A stretch of DNA of 64,000 nucleotides from Microvirga terricola (GCF_011777495.1 NZ_JAATJS010000001.1:682001-746000); one strand, 5' to 3'. Shown: positions 36,601 through 45,405, numbered from the stretch's first letter. The notes: generated by a model from the letters alone, not told the origin. Numbers and translations: made by a program.

Positions 36601-38702
36601 TAGGTGCTGTCCCTCGCGAAGTCCTTGGTGATGACGAGAGTATCGACACCCTGGTCGAAGGCCTCGACAACGACGTCGCCCTGGTCGTCGACATAATAGG
36701 TGTCGTCGCCGGCGCCGCCTTCCATGTAATCGGCTCCGGCGCCGCCATTGAGCTCATTCGCAGCGCCGTTGCCATAGAGGCTGTTGGCGAATTCATTGCC
36801 AGTCAGGTTGATGACGGCAGTGCCGCCCGCGGCTCGCAGCTCCTCGATCTCGAGACCGGCTTCAAGGGCATAGCTAACGGAGGTGTGAACCACATCCCGT
36901 CCGCCGCCCACGGCCTCGACGACCTTATCGCCCGCGTTGTCCACGTAGTAGGTGTCGTTACCCTTGCCGCCGATCATGGTATCGGCTCCGATACCGCCAT
37001 CGAGGGTATCGTCATTGTCGGTATCCGTGGCGCTGTCGCCACCGATCAGGACATCGGCCCCACCGCCGCCGACCAGGCTATCGCTTCCGCTCCAGCCGTC
37101 GAGAACGTTATCGCCATCATCGCCGCTGAGCGTATCGCCGAAGGCCGAACCGGTCAGGTTTTCGACAGAAATATAAGTATCGTCGGTTGCATCACCCGTA
37201 TTGAGGCCGGGCGTGCGCAAGTTTGCGGTGACGGAAGCCGCCGCATCGACGTAGGAAGCCGTATCTCGACCACTGCCTCCGTTGAGCACGTCGGCCCCAC
37301 TGCCGCCGACGAGAATATCGTCGCCATCTTCGCCCCGAAGATTGTCGATTCCGGCTTGGCCAAACATGACGTCGGCATACTTCGTGCCGATGTAGTTGTT
37401 GTCGAGCCCATTGCCGCCCAGCGTCACGCCCTTGTTGCGGGGCTCCAGAATGATGCCGTAGACGCCAGCCATATCCTCAGGCCGCCATCCATTCTCGGCC
37501 CAGGTCAACACAAGGCGACCATCCTCAAGTGCGGCGAGAGAAATCGCGTTCGCAGCAACGTTTGCTTTCCCTGGAAGGGGCTTGGTTTCGTCAACCGATT
37601 CAACGATTGGCATGGGGAGGAAATAGTCCTCATCCGCGCGAAGGCCCTTGCTGTTGAAAATGGCGACACGGATCCCCGTCTGAGGCCCGAAATCCGCATA
37701 CGCTGCAGCGAACCCGCCATCCGACAGTGCTACGATCGAGGAGAATTTCTGGTTTCCTTCGGTCGACGTGTTGACCACAAAGTCGCCACCAGCTTTCGTT
37801 CCGTCCGCATTGAAGAGCTGCCCCTTGACGCTGAAGCCGGAACCGTCGCCGCTCTCCGGATCGTCATAATTCCACGTAGCGAGGAAACGGCCATCGGCCA
37901 GGGCAACCACCTTCGGGAGGCTTTTTTGGCCCAGGGATTTTGCGACTGCAAACTCGGCGATGGGATTGTTTGACGCATCGACGGCGGGGGTGCCATCCGG
38001 CTTGAGGATGCGCCCGCGGATCGTCGGTGGAAGCCCGGAAGTACCGCCGCTCACGTCGTAGTAGAGAACGACATAGTTGCCATTGCTGAGACCTGCGACT
38101 GTGGGAGTCATTTGAGGAAGAAATGTCGTCGTGTTGACATTGACTTCCGTCGGGCTCGCCTTCTCCGGCACGGCCGTGCCGACGGGAGCCTTGAAAGCCT
38201 GGGATCTGATATCGGGGTCGGAGCCGGCCCAAGTTGTCCAGCTGACCACGAAACCACCATCGGCCAAAGCGGCGATGACCGGGTCCTGCTGAATGCCGGC
38301 GGTCGCCGTATTGACGGCGAAATCGCTGCCGCTGGGCGTGCCATCCACGTTCAGAACCTGAGCGCGAATGTCTCCGCCGGCTTCCGAGAAGCCGCTCTTG
38401 TCCACCCACGTCACGACAACGCGACCATCAGCCAGAACCGCCACCTTCGGATCCATCTGATTTCCCGCCCGGCCGTTGATGACGAGCTCCCCCCCCTTCT
38501 TCGTGCCGTCCGCATTGAAGATCTGGCCGTAAATATCGGTTTCAGAGGATGTGGCGCCGGGCGACGTCAGGCGGGTATGCTCCCAAACCACCAGAAACGT
38601 CCCGTCCTTGAGAGCAACCACCCTTCCCTTGCTCTGGCTCAGATCTGTCGTGGTGTTGATCAGGAAGGGATCTTTGCTTCCCCATTCGGTGACGATGGTC
38701 AT
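33621..38702 (-). CDS. Giant RTX adhesin-like protein with propeller, Calx-beta and cadherin-like domains
   Basis: 1693 residues, no signal peptide. About the first 420 residues hold seven related repeats with VVALADGRFLATW-type cores, probably a beta-propeller. Then come several blocks of RTX nonapeptides (GGSGADVLNGGSGRD), two Calx-beta repeats (LSITATDAVKLEGSDGS; LSIVAEDAVKLEGNDSA), about three cadherin-like repeats (APTDLRLTTGEAVASINEN) and a final RTX block with GGSGNDKLIGGQGQDIF. The last residues, YKDFFIV, fit a type I secretion signal. It is expected to be a calcium-binding surface or matrix protein. No ABC/MFP export genes are in the window. The start MTIVTEWGS follows GGGGGC; an upstream ATG (38855) would add 51 residues. 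Confidence 0.85.
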   Translation of the reverse strand: MTIVTEWGSKDPFLINTTTDLSQSKGRVVALKDGTFLVVWEHTRLTSPGATSSETDIYGQIFNADGTKKGGELVINGRAGNQMDPKVAVLADGRVVVTWVDKSGFSEAGGDIRAQVLNVDGTPSGSDFAVNTATAGIQQDPVIAALADGGFVVSWTTWAGSDPDIRSQAFKAPVGTAVPEKASPTEVNVNTTTFLPQMTPTVAGLSNGNYVVLYYDVSGGTSGLPPTIRGRILKPDGTPAVDASNNPIAEFAVAKSLGQKSLPKVVALADGRFLATWNYDDPESGDGSGFSVKGQLFNADGTKAGGDFVVNTSTEGNQKFSSIVALSDGGFAAAYADFGPQTGIRVAIFNSKGLRADEDYFLPMPIVESVDETKPLPGKANVAANAISLAALEDGRLVLTWAENGWRPEDMAGVYGIILEPRNKGVTLGGNGLDNNYIGTKYADVMFGQAGIDNLRGEDGDDILVGGSGADVLNGGSGRDTASYVDAAASVTANLRTPGLNTGDATDDTYISVENLTGSAFGDTLSGDDGDNVLDGWSGSDSLVGGGGADVLIGGDSATDTDNDDTLDGGIGADTMIGGKGNDTYYVDNAGDKVVEAVGGGRDVVHTSVSYALEAGLEIEELRAAGGTAVINLTGNEFANSLYGNGAANELNGGAGADYMEGGAGDDTYYVDDQGDVVVEAFDQGVDTLVITKDFARDSTYNLGAYANMDDMRAFNEAGNVALIGNSGANRITGNDGHNRLDGGNDTLVDTLAGGKGDDTYVIRHEGDVLVELNAEGTDTALVATSSFTLRKDVSIEVIQADKSSGVTNFTLTGNNLANTIKGGDDDDVLDGGGAANDAADRLEGGLGNDTYHVRHGGDVVVEAADGGADDKIIAHTSYTLGAGVFVETLEAATGSATIALTGNAEGNVIIGNAGDNVLEGRGGNDTIDGGGGLNTVVFTGVKADYTITKNLDGTVTIADKQAGRDGTDLIKSVKYARFSDEIVDLQARPTLSITATDAVKLEGSDGSWVDYTFTVTRSNTEGGPTARWTVTGLSDDEILAREGTVTFNPGVTTTTITIKIKADTLIEDNEVFTVALSDASGATIANGTATGTVINDDTLPALSIVAEDAVKLEGNDSAFTEFTFVVTRSSGFGPSSVNWTASGYGPNPTSDDDFEINPLTGKVSGTVVFANGETSKIIKVKIKVDTQFEQNEGFIVTLSDPTDAVIANGSATGVILNDDASSAADTAPTDLRLTTGEAVASINENLAAGQIVARVMANDNASASELRYYIAENANFVIDELTGEIKVKHGAVLDYEKTKTYTMAVTVKDRNGAGQQTTENIVINLVDVNEAATDIAFTSLQVVKAGMTSAGANVVLATAIDPDAPAEFQKALYRFANGATTDGIFSIDVNTGQIVTNRAVSAEDVGEHTLNVVTYDATNMILSSTKSYTVKVAPAANQAPSSIALTTGGTVALADEHTWGGTIVAQAVSYDDGGAAGLRYSMTDNTFEIDALTGQIRVKSGLVLDFEAQSTHTFAVTATDAEGLSTTGNITINIVDKLDIWRGTARKDVLVGTNGPDRFYGGSGNDKLIGGQGQDIFVFDSKLGTAKTNPKKNFDTIVDFNVADDGIWLDDKVFNNKDMKKLGKGANELKPKQLNKNFFSLDKAKDANDYIVYNRKTGVLYYDPDGSGDKQAIAIAKLSKKLKMTYKDFFIV

Positions 38703-39014
38703 TGGTTGCCCCCAAGGTTCTGCGGTGTTGTCCGCATTTAATGCTATAACATAGCCAATGACCTTAAACGCTTCTTTACGGGCGGCAAGGGCTGAGACCC
38801 CGTTCAGCATGACGTTTGGATATTCGCGTGCCCAAGCGCTGAACCTTAAAGTCAATGTTTTGAAATATCATGACGGTGAGAAGCTTGCAGAAAAAGGAAT
38901 GCTGTTTGCAAAAAGGCAAAGCCGCTATCGACTGAAAATATTCTTAACGCTAGGCTCAGATGATCCCCACAGAGCGGCGGTCGTTGCGGGCTAGGACCGG
39001 TTCACATGGCCCGC
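38703..39014. other. Non-coding spacer upstream of the RTX gene
   Basis: About 310 bp of AT-richer sequence between the RTX gene start and the terminator of the CpsD-like kinase gene. It must hold the RTX promoter and leader. No strong palindrome or known operator was recognised. A 78-codon open frame on the plus strand (38758-38994) has no ribosome-binding site or family likeness. Confidence 0.5.
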
Positions 39015-39016
39015 CA

Positions 39017-39048
39017 ATAAAACGAGGGGAGTTCGGCTGAACTCCCCT
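39017..39048 (-). terminator. Rho-independent terminator after the CpsD-like kinase gene
   Basis: AGGGGAGTTC (39025-39034) pairs perfectly with GAACTCCCCT (39039-39048) around a GGCT loop. On the minus strand the hairpin is followed by CGTTTTATT. It lies about 55 bp downstream of the kinase stop. Confidence 0.78.
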
Positions 39049-39103
39049 GATGCATTTCCTCGCTCCCCTGAACGGCAGCGAGCGACGCTGCACGATCGGT
39101 CGG

Positions 39104-39898
39104 TCAGTAACCGTGCTCCTCCAGACGATACTGGCATTTATTGAGAACCACTCCGAGGAAATTGGATTCTTTCGAGAGGCTTCGCTCGCAGATATCGATT
39201 TCGCCGAGGGTACTTGCCTCGGCGGCAGCGATCAGAACGACGCAATCGACGTTGGGGAGAAACGCCAGGACATCGTCGTTGGCCAGCATTGGAGGCAGAT
39301 CGAAGAGCAAGATATCGGGCTTCAGGCGATCTCTCAAATTGGTAAGAATGGGCGGCGTATCGGGGCTTTGGAGCAGCTCGGCGGCATAGCAAACAGGCTG
39401 GCCATTGGCGCCGACAGCGAGATTGTTCTCATACCGAACGAAGGTTTCCTCAACGGAGCTTGTTCCTTTCAGAAACCGCTCCATCGAGTATCCTTTCTCG
39501 ATACCCAAAGTCTGACCGACCTGCGGTCGGCGGAGATCGAGGTCGACAAGGACGGTGCGGAAATCCTTCAGACTGGCGAAGCTGAAGGCGAGATTGAGAG
39601 CGACGTGAGTCTTGCCGCAGCCTTGCGTCGGTGAGGTGATGGCGACTGAAGTCCAGTTATTCTGGCGCAGGGTCTTGAGGACTTTCGTTCGCAGAATGTC
39701 GAACGCGACGCTTGCATTGTCGGATCGGTCAAAGGTCACGATCCGCCGCTGCGCAATGCGCTTCTTGTCAAGATTAAGCGGCGCCAGCTTCGCCCACACG
39801 TCATCCCCCGTTGCCCGTGGCGACGCCGACGCCTCTGGGAAGGCAAAGAGGGACTTCTCGCGTTCCGACTTTTCGGCGGCTGCTTGGGTCCGTTCCAT
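39104..39898 (-). CDS. CpsD/CapB-type tyrosine autokinase (exopolysaccharide chain-length control)
   Basis: A 264-residue P-loop protein. Walker A is SPTQGCGKT (89-97), Walker A' VLVDLDLRRP (117-126) and Walker B ILLFDLPPM (about 205-213). This is the BY-kinase set that phosphorylates tyrosines and works with a Wzz/GumC membrane partner. The C-terminus, RLEEHGY, has one terminal Tyr rather than the usual cluster. It follows the membrane partner gene by 9 bp, a split arrangement more typical of Gram-positives, also seen in alphaproteobacteria. Confidence 0.82.
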   Translation of the reverse strand: MERTQAAAEKSEREKSLFAFPEASASPRATGDDVWAKLAPLNLDKKRIAQRRIVTFDRSDNASVAFDILRTKVLKTLRQNNWTSVAITSPTQGCGKTHVALNLAFSFASLKDFRTVLVDLDLRRPQVGQTLGIEKGYSMERFLKGTSSVEETFVRYENNLAVGANGQPVCYAAELLQSPDTPPILTNLRDRLKPDILLFDLPPMLANDDVLAFLPNVDCVVLIAAAEASTLGEIDICERSLSKESNFLGVVLNKCQYRLEEHGY

Positions 39899-39907
39899 GG
39901 GATACGC

Positions 39908-41374
39908 CTAAATTCTCAATGTCCGGCGAAGCGTTGCTGGAAGAAGCATCAGGCTTCGCGAATGGGCCTCACCTCTGGTCCGAATGTAGGGGATCGTAGC
40001 CAAGGGCTGGATCTCCAGCATTTCGACGAGCTCGATCGGCCGGCGAATGGTCTTGTTCAACAATTCCAGCAACACGATGAAGCCAAGGCCGAGAGCAACG
40101 CCTGCGACCAAGCCTCCAAAAGCAATCCCAAGACGATTGGGGCCAATGGCGCGCTGCGGAGGTGTCGCCAGTTCCAATACAGATAGCCTCTCTCCTTTCG
40201 ACCGGAGTTCGATCTGCTGGCCTGCGGAGGCATCCGCCAACCGCGCATTCGCCATGTTGTATTGGGTTTGAATGGTCTGGCGCTGCCGCTCCAGGGCGTT
40301 CAACGCCATTTCATTGCTTGGGGTTGCAGAGATCGACTGATTGAGCTCTGCAAGGTCCTGTTTAAGCGCGGTCTTCTCTTGAGCGATGAGTGTGAGCCGG
40401 CGATCCATTTCCGCGAGTTGCATGTCCATTTCAAGAGGACGCCTCCGGCCGCCGGTACTGTCGGTGCCGCTTGCCGCTTCGGTCTGGATCTGCCTTTCGA
40501 GCGCCGATATCTGGGATTGAAGCGCAACGATGCTAGGGCTCGTCTCGGAAAAGACAGCCCTCTGTTCGGTTAGGATGCGGCGAAACTGCTCCAATGTCTG
40601 TTCGGCAGGAGACATCGAGGCGTTCGATATGCGGCCAGTGCTCGCGAAAATCTGGACGAGCCTGGAGCGCCCTTCGCGAAGAGAAGCCTCCTCTCGCTCA
40701 AGCTGCAAAAGACGGTCCTGGAAATTTATCTGCTGTGTGCGACGGAAGCCCAGATTTTCCGGCAGGGCATCCCTATTATCGTTTTTGAACGCGAGGATCT
40801 TGGCCTCAATCTCATTGAGCTTGACGCTGAGCTTTTCTGTCTCTTGCTGAAGAAATGAGAGTGTGTCGCTGGCTTGGTCTGTGCGAAAACGAACATTCCT
40901 TTGCAAAATCAGCTTGACGAATTCGTTGACGACATCAGCGGAGACGATTGGGTTCTTTGCTTTAAAGGACACAGAGAATGCGGTGGCGCCGTCCGATCCT
41001 CGTGGCGTATCAAACCGAATGGGCTCAATCGTGGCCCTTGAGCGCATATCGTCCACGATATCGTTCGCGGAAAAATTCGGCCGGTCACTATAGAGGTGGA
41101 GTTTGTCTGCAAGTGCGAGCAGGTTCTCACGTGTCATCATTTGCAACTCAATGACCTGAAGCTGCTTGACGATCTCGGCAGGGACCGTGGAGCGGACGAG
41201 ATCTGTTGAGATCTGTGGGGATTCCACGAGGATTCTTGCATCGGCCCGATAGACCGGCGGCAGAACATAGGCGAGCGCCAATCCAGCCGCTGAAACGAGA
41301 ATGACGATTGCAATGAAATAGGGAAAGCGTCTGAGGAAAATCGAGAGATAGAATCGAAGGTCGATATTGCTCAT
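39908..41374 (-). CDS. Wzz/GumC-type polysaccharide chain-length and export protein
   Basis: 488 residues. An N-terminal membrane helix (FPYFIAIVILVSAAGLALAYV) is followed by the Wzz region (PPVYRADARILVESPQIS), a long periplasmic coiled coil (about 180-400) and a C-terminal helix (IAFGGLVAGVALGLGFIVLLELL). The kinase domain found in fused Wzc proteins is absent, supplied by the next gene. It controls polymer length and couples to the export channel. I chose ATG 41374 as start; a TTG at 41434 would add 20 residues but has no Shine-Dalgarno sequence. Confidence 0.85.
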   Translation of the reverse strand: MSNIDLRFYLSIFLRRFPYFIAIVILVSAAGLALAYVLPPVYRADARILVESPQISTDLVRSTVPAEIVKQLQVIELQMMTRENLLALADKLHLYSDRPNFSANDIVDDMRSRATIEPIRFDTPRGSDGATAFSVSFKAKNPIVSADVVNEFVKLILQRNVRFRTDQASDTLSFLQQETEKLSVKLNEIEAKILAFKNDNRDALPENLGFRRTQQINFQDRLLQLEREEASLREGRSRLVQIFASTGRISNASMSPAEQTLEQFRRILTEQRAVFSETSPSIVALQSQISALERQIQTEAASGTDSTGGRRRPLEMDMQLAEMDRRLTLIAQEKTALKQDLAELNQSISATPSNEMALNALERQRQTIQTQYNMANARLADASAGQQIELRSKGERLSVLELATPPQRAIGPNRLGIAFGGLVAGVALGLGFIVLLELLNKTIRRPIELVEMLEIQPLATIPYIRTRGEAHSRSLMLLPATLRRTLRI

Positions 41375-41708
41375 TGCAAGCTCACTTAATTCAAAGCTAT
41401 CCGCGGACGAGATCGTATCTTTCTGGAAGTTCAACTGCGATCAATTACTGGTCCGCCTGTCATGAGCGAATATTGGCCCGGGATGAGTGAAGTGGCAGTC
41501 ACGGCTCATTCCACATTCGGCTATGCTTCCTGTCCTTATAGGCGCAATCTCGATATGGTTATAGAGCGCAAGCTTATACTCAAAAGATCCATAAGGACTA
41601 ACTCGAAGAGATGATGTTGTCCCTCTGACGATAGGGGTCCATGTTGTCAACGCAGGCGCGGTCTGTGACCCGATGGATCTGTTTGATGTTGGCGGGATGG
41701 TCGTAACG
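41375..41708. other. Divergent promoter region between chain-length and export genes
   Basis: A 334-bp spacer separating the minus-strand chain-length/kinase operon from the plus-strand ExoF-like gene. It must carry both promoters. I found no convincing palindrome or repeat, and no credible gene. Confidence 0.5.
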
Positions 41709-43010
41709 ATGCGGAGTTCAAGTTTCGCTACGCAAAAGCTCGCGCGTCGTACGATAACGGCAGTTGTCGGCATCGCCTTTGCAATGGCATGTCCTCAGCC
41801 AGGCTATGCGGATAGCTACCCTCTCGCGCCGCAGACGAAGTTGCGCGTGACCGTGGTGCAATGGATTCCGGCAAAGGGCGAGTATCAAAAATGGGAGCCT
41901 GTCGGCGGCGAGTACGTCGTCTCGGCGGCTGGGACGATTTCCCTGCCGCTGATCGGGTCCATGGATGTGACAAGCATCGATAGCTCGGACCTGGCGACCG
42001 AGATCGCCGAGCGCCTGAAGGCCAAGACCGGCTTGATCAATACTCCCGATGCGACGGTGGAGATCCTGGAATATCCTCAGATTTATATGGTCGGAAGCGT
42101 GACGACTCCGGGAGCGTACCAGTTCAAGCCCGGGATGACCGTGCTTCAGGCGCTGGCACTCAGTGGTGGTCGATATCGGTCCAACACCGAGGGAGGGTCC
42201 AAGGGCGAGATCGGGATGCTCGGCGAGTTGCAGGAAGCCCGCAACGATATCCTGCGCACGCTGGGGCGGATCGCGCGGCTGCAGGCCGAAGCGGCAGACG
42301 CCAAGGAGATCCATTTCCCTTCTGAACTGACCGCGATTCAAGACGACAAAACGGCTGCCGAGATTATGGCGCAGGAGCAAATCATTTTTGCTGCGCGCAC
42401 AAAAGGGCTGGAACGCCAACTCGACAATCTGTCCGAATTAAGGGGGTTGTTTTCCGCTGAAATAGACATTCTCGGAACAAAGACAGAGACACTCGACAAA
42501 GGAATCAAGCTTGTCGAGGACGAGCTTGCCGGCGTTAAGTCCCTTGTTGATCGCGGCATCGCGACGGTTTCCCGTCGATCGGAGTTGGAACGGGCCGTTG
42601 CGGGCCTGCAGTCGAACCGGCTCGATGAAGTCACGGCCGCAATGCGGGCCCGTCAGAACCTCAGCGAAGCGACGCGCAACTCCTTAAGTCTGCGCGACAA
42701 ACATCAAACGGATATCGCTGCCGACATGCAGGATGCACAAGCCAATCTGGATCGGCTGAAGATCAAGGAAGACGTCCTTAAGAAAGTTCTGATCGTCAAC
42801 GGGTCCTCGATGACAAATGACCGCCAGAACGAAGACACGGCAGAGCCGAGCTTGTCATTTGCGATCGTGAGACAGACGCAGGGCAAGATCGACGAGGTGG
42901 CTGGATCGGAATCGACGCTGCTTTTGCCGGGAGATGTGGTGAAAGTCACCATCAACCAACGATCGCGGCCGCGGGTCGGCGTTGTGTCGAGTGCGGCTCC
43001 GTCACAATAG
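41709..43010 (+). CDS. ExoF-like polysaccharide export protein
   Basis: 433 residues. A signal peptide (ITAVVGIAFAMACPQPGYA) is followed by the polysaccharide-export domain (YVVSAAGTISLPLIGSMDV), an SLBB-like segment (PQIYMVGSVTTPGAYQFKPGMTVLQALALSGG) and a long coiled coil (about 190-390). This is the layout of rhizobial ExoF, an outer-envelope component that acts with a Wzc/ExoP-like partner. It is divergent from that partner. The start at 41709 gives a normal signal peptide, although 41673 and 41697 are also possible. Confidence 0.82.
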   Translation: MRSSSFATQKLARRTITAVVGIAFAMACPQPGYADSYPLAPQTKLRVTVVQWIPAKGEYQKWEPVGGEYVVSAAGTISLPLIGSMDVTSIDSSDLATEIAERLKAKTGLINTPDATVEILEYPQIYMVGSVTTPGAYQFKPGMTVLQALALSGGRYRSNTEGGSKGEIGMLGELQEARNDILRTLGRIARLQAEAADAKEIHFPSELTAIQDDKTAAEIMAQEQIIFAARTKGLERQLDNLSELRGLFSAEIDILGTKTETLDKGIKLVEDELAGVKSLVDRGIATVSRRSELERAVAGLQSNRLDEVTAAMRARQNLSEATRNSLSLRDKHQTDIAADMQDAQANLDRLKIKEDVLKKVLIVNGSSMTNDRQNEDTAEPSLSFAIVRQTQGKIDEVAGSESTLLLPGDVVKVTINQRSRPRVGVVSSAAPSQ

Positions 43011-43043
43011 CCAGATCGGTATCCGAACGCCGTCCGTTGTTGT

Positions 43044-43163
43044 GCTTGATAGGGGTAAGTCGCCATTGCGAATAGGCGCGGTGTTGGATTGGAGCATGAT
43101 CGGACGCCGATCTTAGCGAAAGGCTTGTGGCCTATGGACGATCTGAAGCAGGCGTTGTCCGAC
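43044..43163 (+). repeat. 120-bp leader repeat, copy 1 (upstream of WecG-type glycosyltransferase)
   Basis: This stretch aligns without gaps to 53352-53471; about 100 of 120 positions match by hand count. It covers the 5' leader, the purine-rich AGCGAAAGG and the first ten codons of each gene (MDDLKQALSD here, MDDPKLALSD in the other), after which the two genes encode unrelated proteins. Confidence 0.8.
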
Positions 43164-43991
43164 GTCGTCCCCCAAGAGCGTCCCGATGGGCAAGACAATC
43201 GGCGGCTTCTCTTCGGTCTGTATCTCGATCCGCTCAGGATGGATGAGGTGCTGGAGCGTTGCCGTCAGGCGCTTACAAAGCGCAGTCCGCTTCTTCTCGG
43301 GGTTCTCAACGCCGCAAAGGTGGTTAAGCTGCGGAAGGATCCGGTGCTTCGCGCTTCTCTCCTCGAATGCGATCTTCTCCTTGCCGACGGCCAGTCAGTA
43401 GTGTGGGCGAGCACGCTTCTCCGCCGCCGACTTCCGGAGCGTGTGACAGGAATCGACCTCTTTGAGAAATTGCTCGGGCTTGCTCACCGTGAAGGACTTT
43501 CCGTCTATTTGCTTGGCGCGCGCGCGGACGTGCTCGAACTGCTTGAGATGCGACTGCAAGAGCGGTTTCCAGGATTGAAAATCGTCGGCCGCAACGACGG
43601 CTATTTCCCCGATAGCGAGGCGGCACGAGTCGCGGCAGATATCCGCAACTCAGGAGCGGATATGCTTTTTATCGGGATGGCCTCCCCCAAGAAGGAGATT
43701 TTTCTCGGCTCGTTCAAGGATGCTCTCGACGTTCCCATCCTACACGGGGTCGGCGGATCGTTTGATGTTCTGGCCGGCATCACGCGGCGCGCACCGGTCC
43801 GCTGGCAACGAATGGGTATGGAATGGGCATTCCGCCTCCTGCAGGAGCCGCGCCGAATGTGGCGGCGATACTTGACGACAAATGCCGAGTTCCTGCTCTT
43901 GACAGCCCGCGAGTTCTTCGCGCCGTCGCCACCGTTCCGGTCGACCAAAAACACACGCCTTGTTGAGCCGGCGACCGGGGACAAGCCATAA
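43134..43991 (+). CDS. WecG/TagA/CpsF-family glycosyltransferase
   Basis: 285 residues of the GT26 family, which add sugars such as ManNAc or ManNAcA-type residues to lipid-linked intermediates. Family blocks are LLGVLNAAKVVKLRKDP, LLADGQSVVWAS, YLLGARADVLELLEMRLQERFPGLKIVGRNDGYF and MASPKKEIF, then GVGGSFDVLAGITRRAPVRWQRMGMEWAFRLLQEPRRMWRRY in the expected order. The start at 43134 fits the Shine-Dalgarno AAAGG, 10 bases upstream. Its leader and first ten codons are shared with the gene at 53442. It abuts the O-antigen polymerase gene. Confidence 0.9.
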   Translation: MDDLKQALSDVVPQERPDGQDNRRLLFGLYLDPLRMDEVLERCRQALTKRSPLLLGVLNAAKVVKLRKDPVLRASLLECDLLLADGQSVVWASTLLRRRLPERVTGIDLFEKLLGLAHREGLSVYLLGARADVLELLEMRLQERFPGLKIVGRNDGYFPDSEAARVAADIRNSGADMLFIGMASPKKEIFLGSFKDALDVPILHGVGGSFDVLAGITRRAPVRWQRMGMEWAFRLLQEPRRMWRRYLTTNAEFLLLTAREFFAPSPPFRSTKNTRLVEPATGDKP

Positions 43992-43992
43992 T

Positions 43993-45405
43993 ATGCAACT
44001 CCGCGTCAAACGAAGAGGCGCTCATTCTGCGTTACACACGAGTCCACCGGACGAAACGGTAGCGCGGCGCAGGCGTCAACTCGGAAAAGGCGACAGTTCC
44101 ACGGATCCTGAAGAGCCCATTTCCGAACTGGGCCGGCGGAAGAAACTGCCCTGGGCGGCTTCGCTTTTTCTCGCCACTCTTGTTGTGCCATGGATCATTC
44201 AGATCGGCCCGGCACGCCTTTCCCTCTACAGGTTCGTTCTGCTTGCGACGCTGGCGCCTTCGTTGGTCATGTGGGTGATGGGAAAGGCGGGGAAAGTCAG
44301 GATCGCCGATACTGCGCTGATTTTATTTTCTCTCTGGTGCGCTCTCGGCCTCTTCGTTCTTCACCCGTGGGGCCTCGCTGTTCAGCCGGGCGCAATCATC
44401 GTTCTCGAGACGGTTGGGCCATATTTTCTCGCCCGCTGCTACATTCGCGATGAGGATGATTTTTATAATATGACCCTTCTACTCTCTAGGGCTATCGCGA
44501 TATTCCTTCCGTTCGCACTCTTCGAAACGATTACCGGCCGCAATATCACGCTGGAGCTATTCGGCCTGATATTCCCGACGCCGCCGGATACCGTCTATGA
44601 GCCGCGATGGGGCTACAGGAGAGTGCAGGCCTTTCTCGAACATCCGATTTTGTACGGAGTTTTCACGGGCAGCATCCTTGCGATGACGCATTTGGTGCTG
44701 GGTTACGGCAAGCCATTCTTGCAACGCCTGAAGAGATCGGGAGTTATTGCGGCGACTGCGTTCTTGTCCTTGTCCGCAGGGCCTTTGACCGCTGTTGCAA
44801 CCCAGATCATGTTGATGACCTGGAACCGGACTCTGCAGAAAAACACAGGCAGATGGAAAATTCTCTGGGGTCTGCTGTTTATGGCCTACCTGTTCATAGC
44901 ACTGATCTCGAATCAATCAGTTCCTGAATTCTACATTACCCATTTCAGTTTCGATGAGCTGTCTGCATATTATCGCGTTCTAATATGGAGGTTTGGATCT
45001 GAATCCGTCCTCAACCATCCACTCTTTGGCGTGGGGCTGGGTCAATGGGATCGTCCAGACTGGATGCCGCCGAGCATCGACATGTTCTGGCTCATCCATG
45101 CTGTTTACTTCGGCATTCCAGCAGCATTTCTCATGCTGCTCGCATTCGGATCGCTTTTTTGGTCAGTGAGTTTCAAAAAGGGATTGAGCGACAAACGCTG
45201 TGAATATCGGGCCGCATATCTTTTTGTCATGGCCGGGTTTTTTATTGTCGGATGGACCGTTCATTTCTGGAATGCCACGTATGCCCTGTTCATTTTCTTG
45301 ATGGGGAGTGGGGTGTGGCTTCTTGAGGGAAAGGATGACCCGCCGCGCGGAGCAAAGCGCCCGCCCGCGATGATCGACCCAGGAGGAAAACGGTTTAAAC
45401 CCTAA
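43993..45405 (+). CDS. O-antigen ligase/polymerase-family membrane protein (Wzy-like)
   Basis: 470 residues with about ten to twelve membrane segments and a long periplasmic loop rich in charged and aromatic residues (the region with YYRVLIWRFGSESVLNHPLFGVGLGQWDRP). The N-P-L-F-G-V-G-L-G motif is typical of the O-antigen ligase/Wzy superfamily. It probably polymerises or ligates repeat units exported by the flippase. It starts 1 bp after the glycosyltransferase stop, and its stop overlaps by four bases the end of the convergent beta-helix gene. Confidence 0.82.
   Translation: MQLRVKRRGAHSALHTSPPDETVARRRRQLGKGDSSTDPEEPISELGRRKKLPWAASLFLATLVVPWIIQIGPARLSLYRFVLLATLAPSLVMWVMGKAGKVRIADTALILFSLWCALGLFVLHPWGLAVQPGAIIVLETVGPYFLARCYIRDEDDFYNMTLLLSRAIAIFLPFALFETITGRNITLELFGLIFPTPPDTVYEPRWGYRRVQAFLEHPILYGVFTGSILAMTHLVLGYGKPFLQRLKRSGVIAATAFLSLSAGPLTAVATQIMLMTWNRTLQKNTGRWKILWGLLFMAYLFIALISNQSVPEFYITHFSFDELSAYYRVLIWRFGSESVLNHPLFGVGLGQWDRPDWMPPSIDMFWLIHAVYFGIPAAFLMLLAFGSLFWSVSFKKGLSDKRCEYRAAYLFVMAGFFIVGWTVHFWNATYALFIFLMGSGVWLLEGKDDPPRGAKRPPAMIDPGGKRFKP

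Noticed and set aside
36700-37400. Short repeated units looking like a CRISPR array
   Set aside because: They are in-frame RTX nonapeptide codons of varying sequence with no equal spacers.
35817-37973. A 718-codon open frame antisense to the RTX gene
   Set aside because: It mirrors the repetitive GGxGxD coding sequence on the other strand; low-complexity valine/aspartate-rich product and no ribosome-binding site. A shadow of the real gene.
38758-38994. 78-codon plus-strand frame upstream of the RTX gene
   Set aside because: No Shine-Dalgarno sequence and no family likeness; it overlaps the RTX promoter region.
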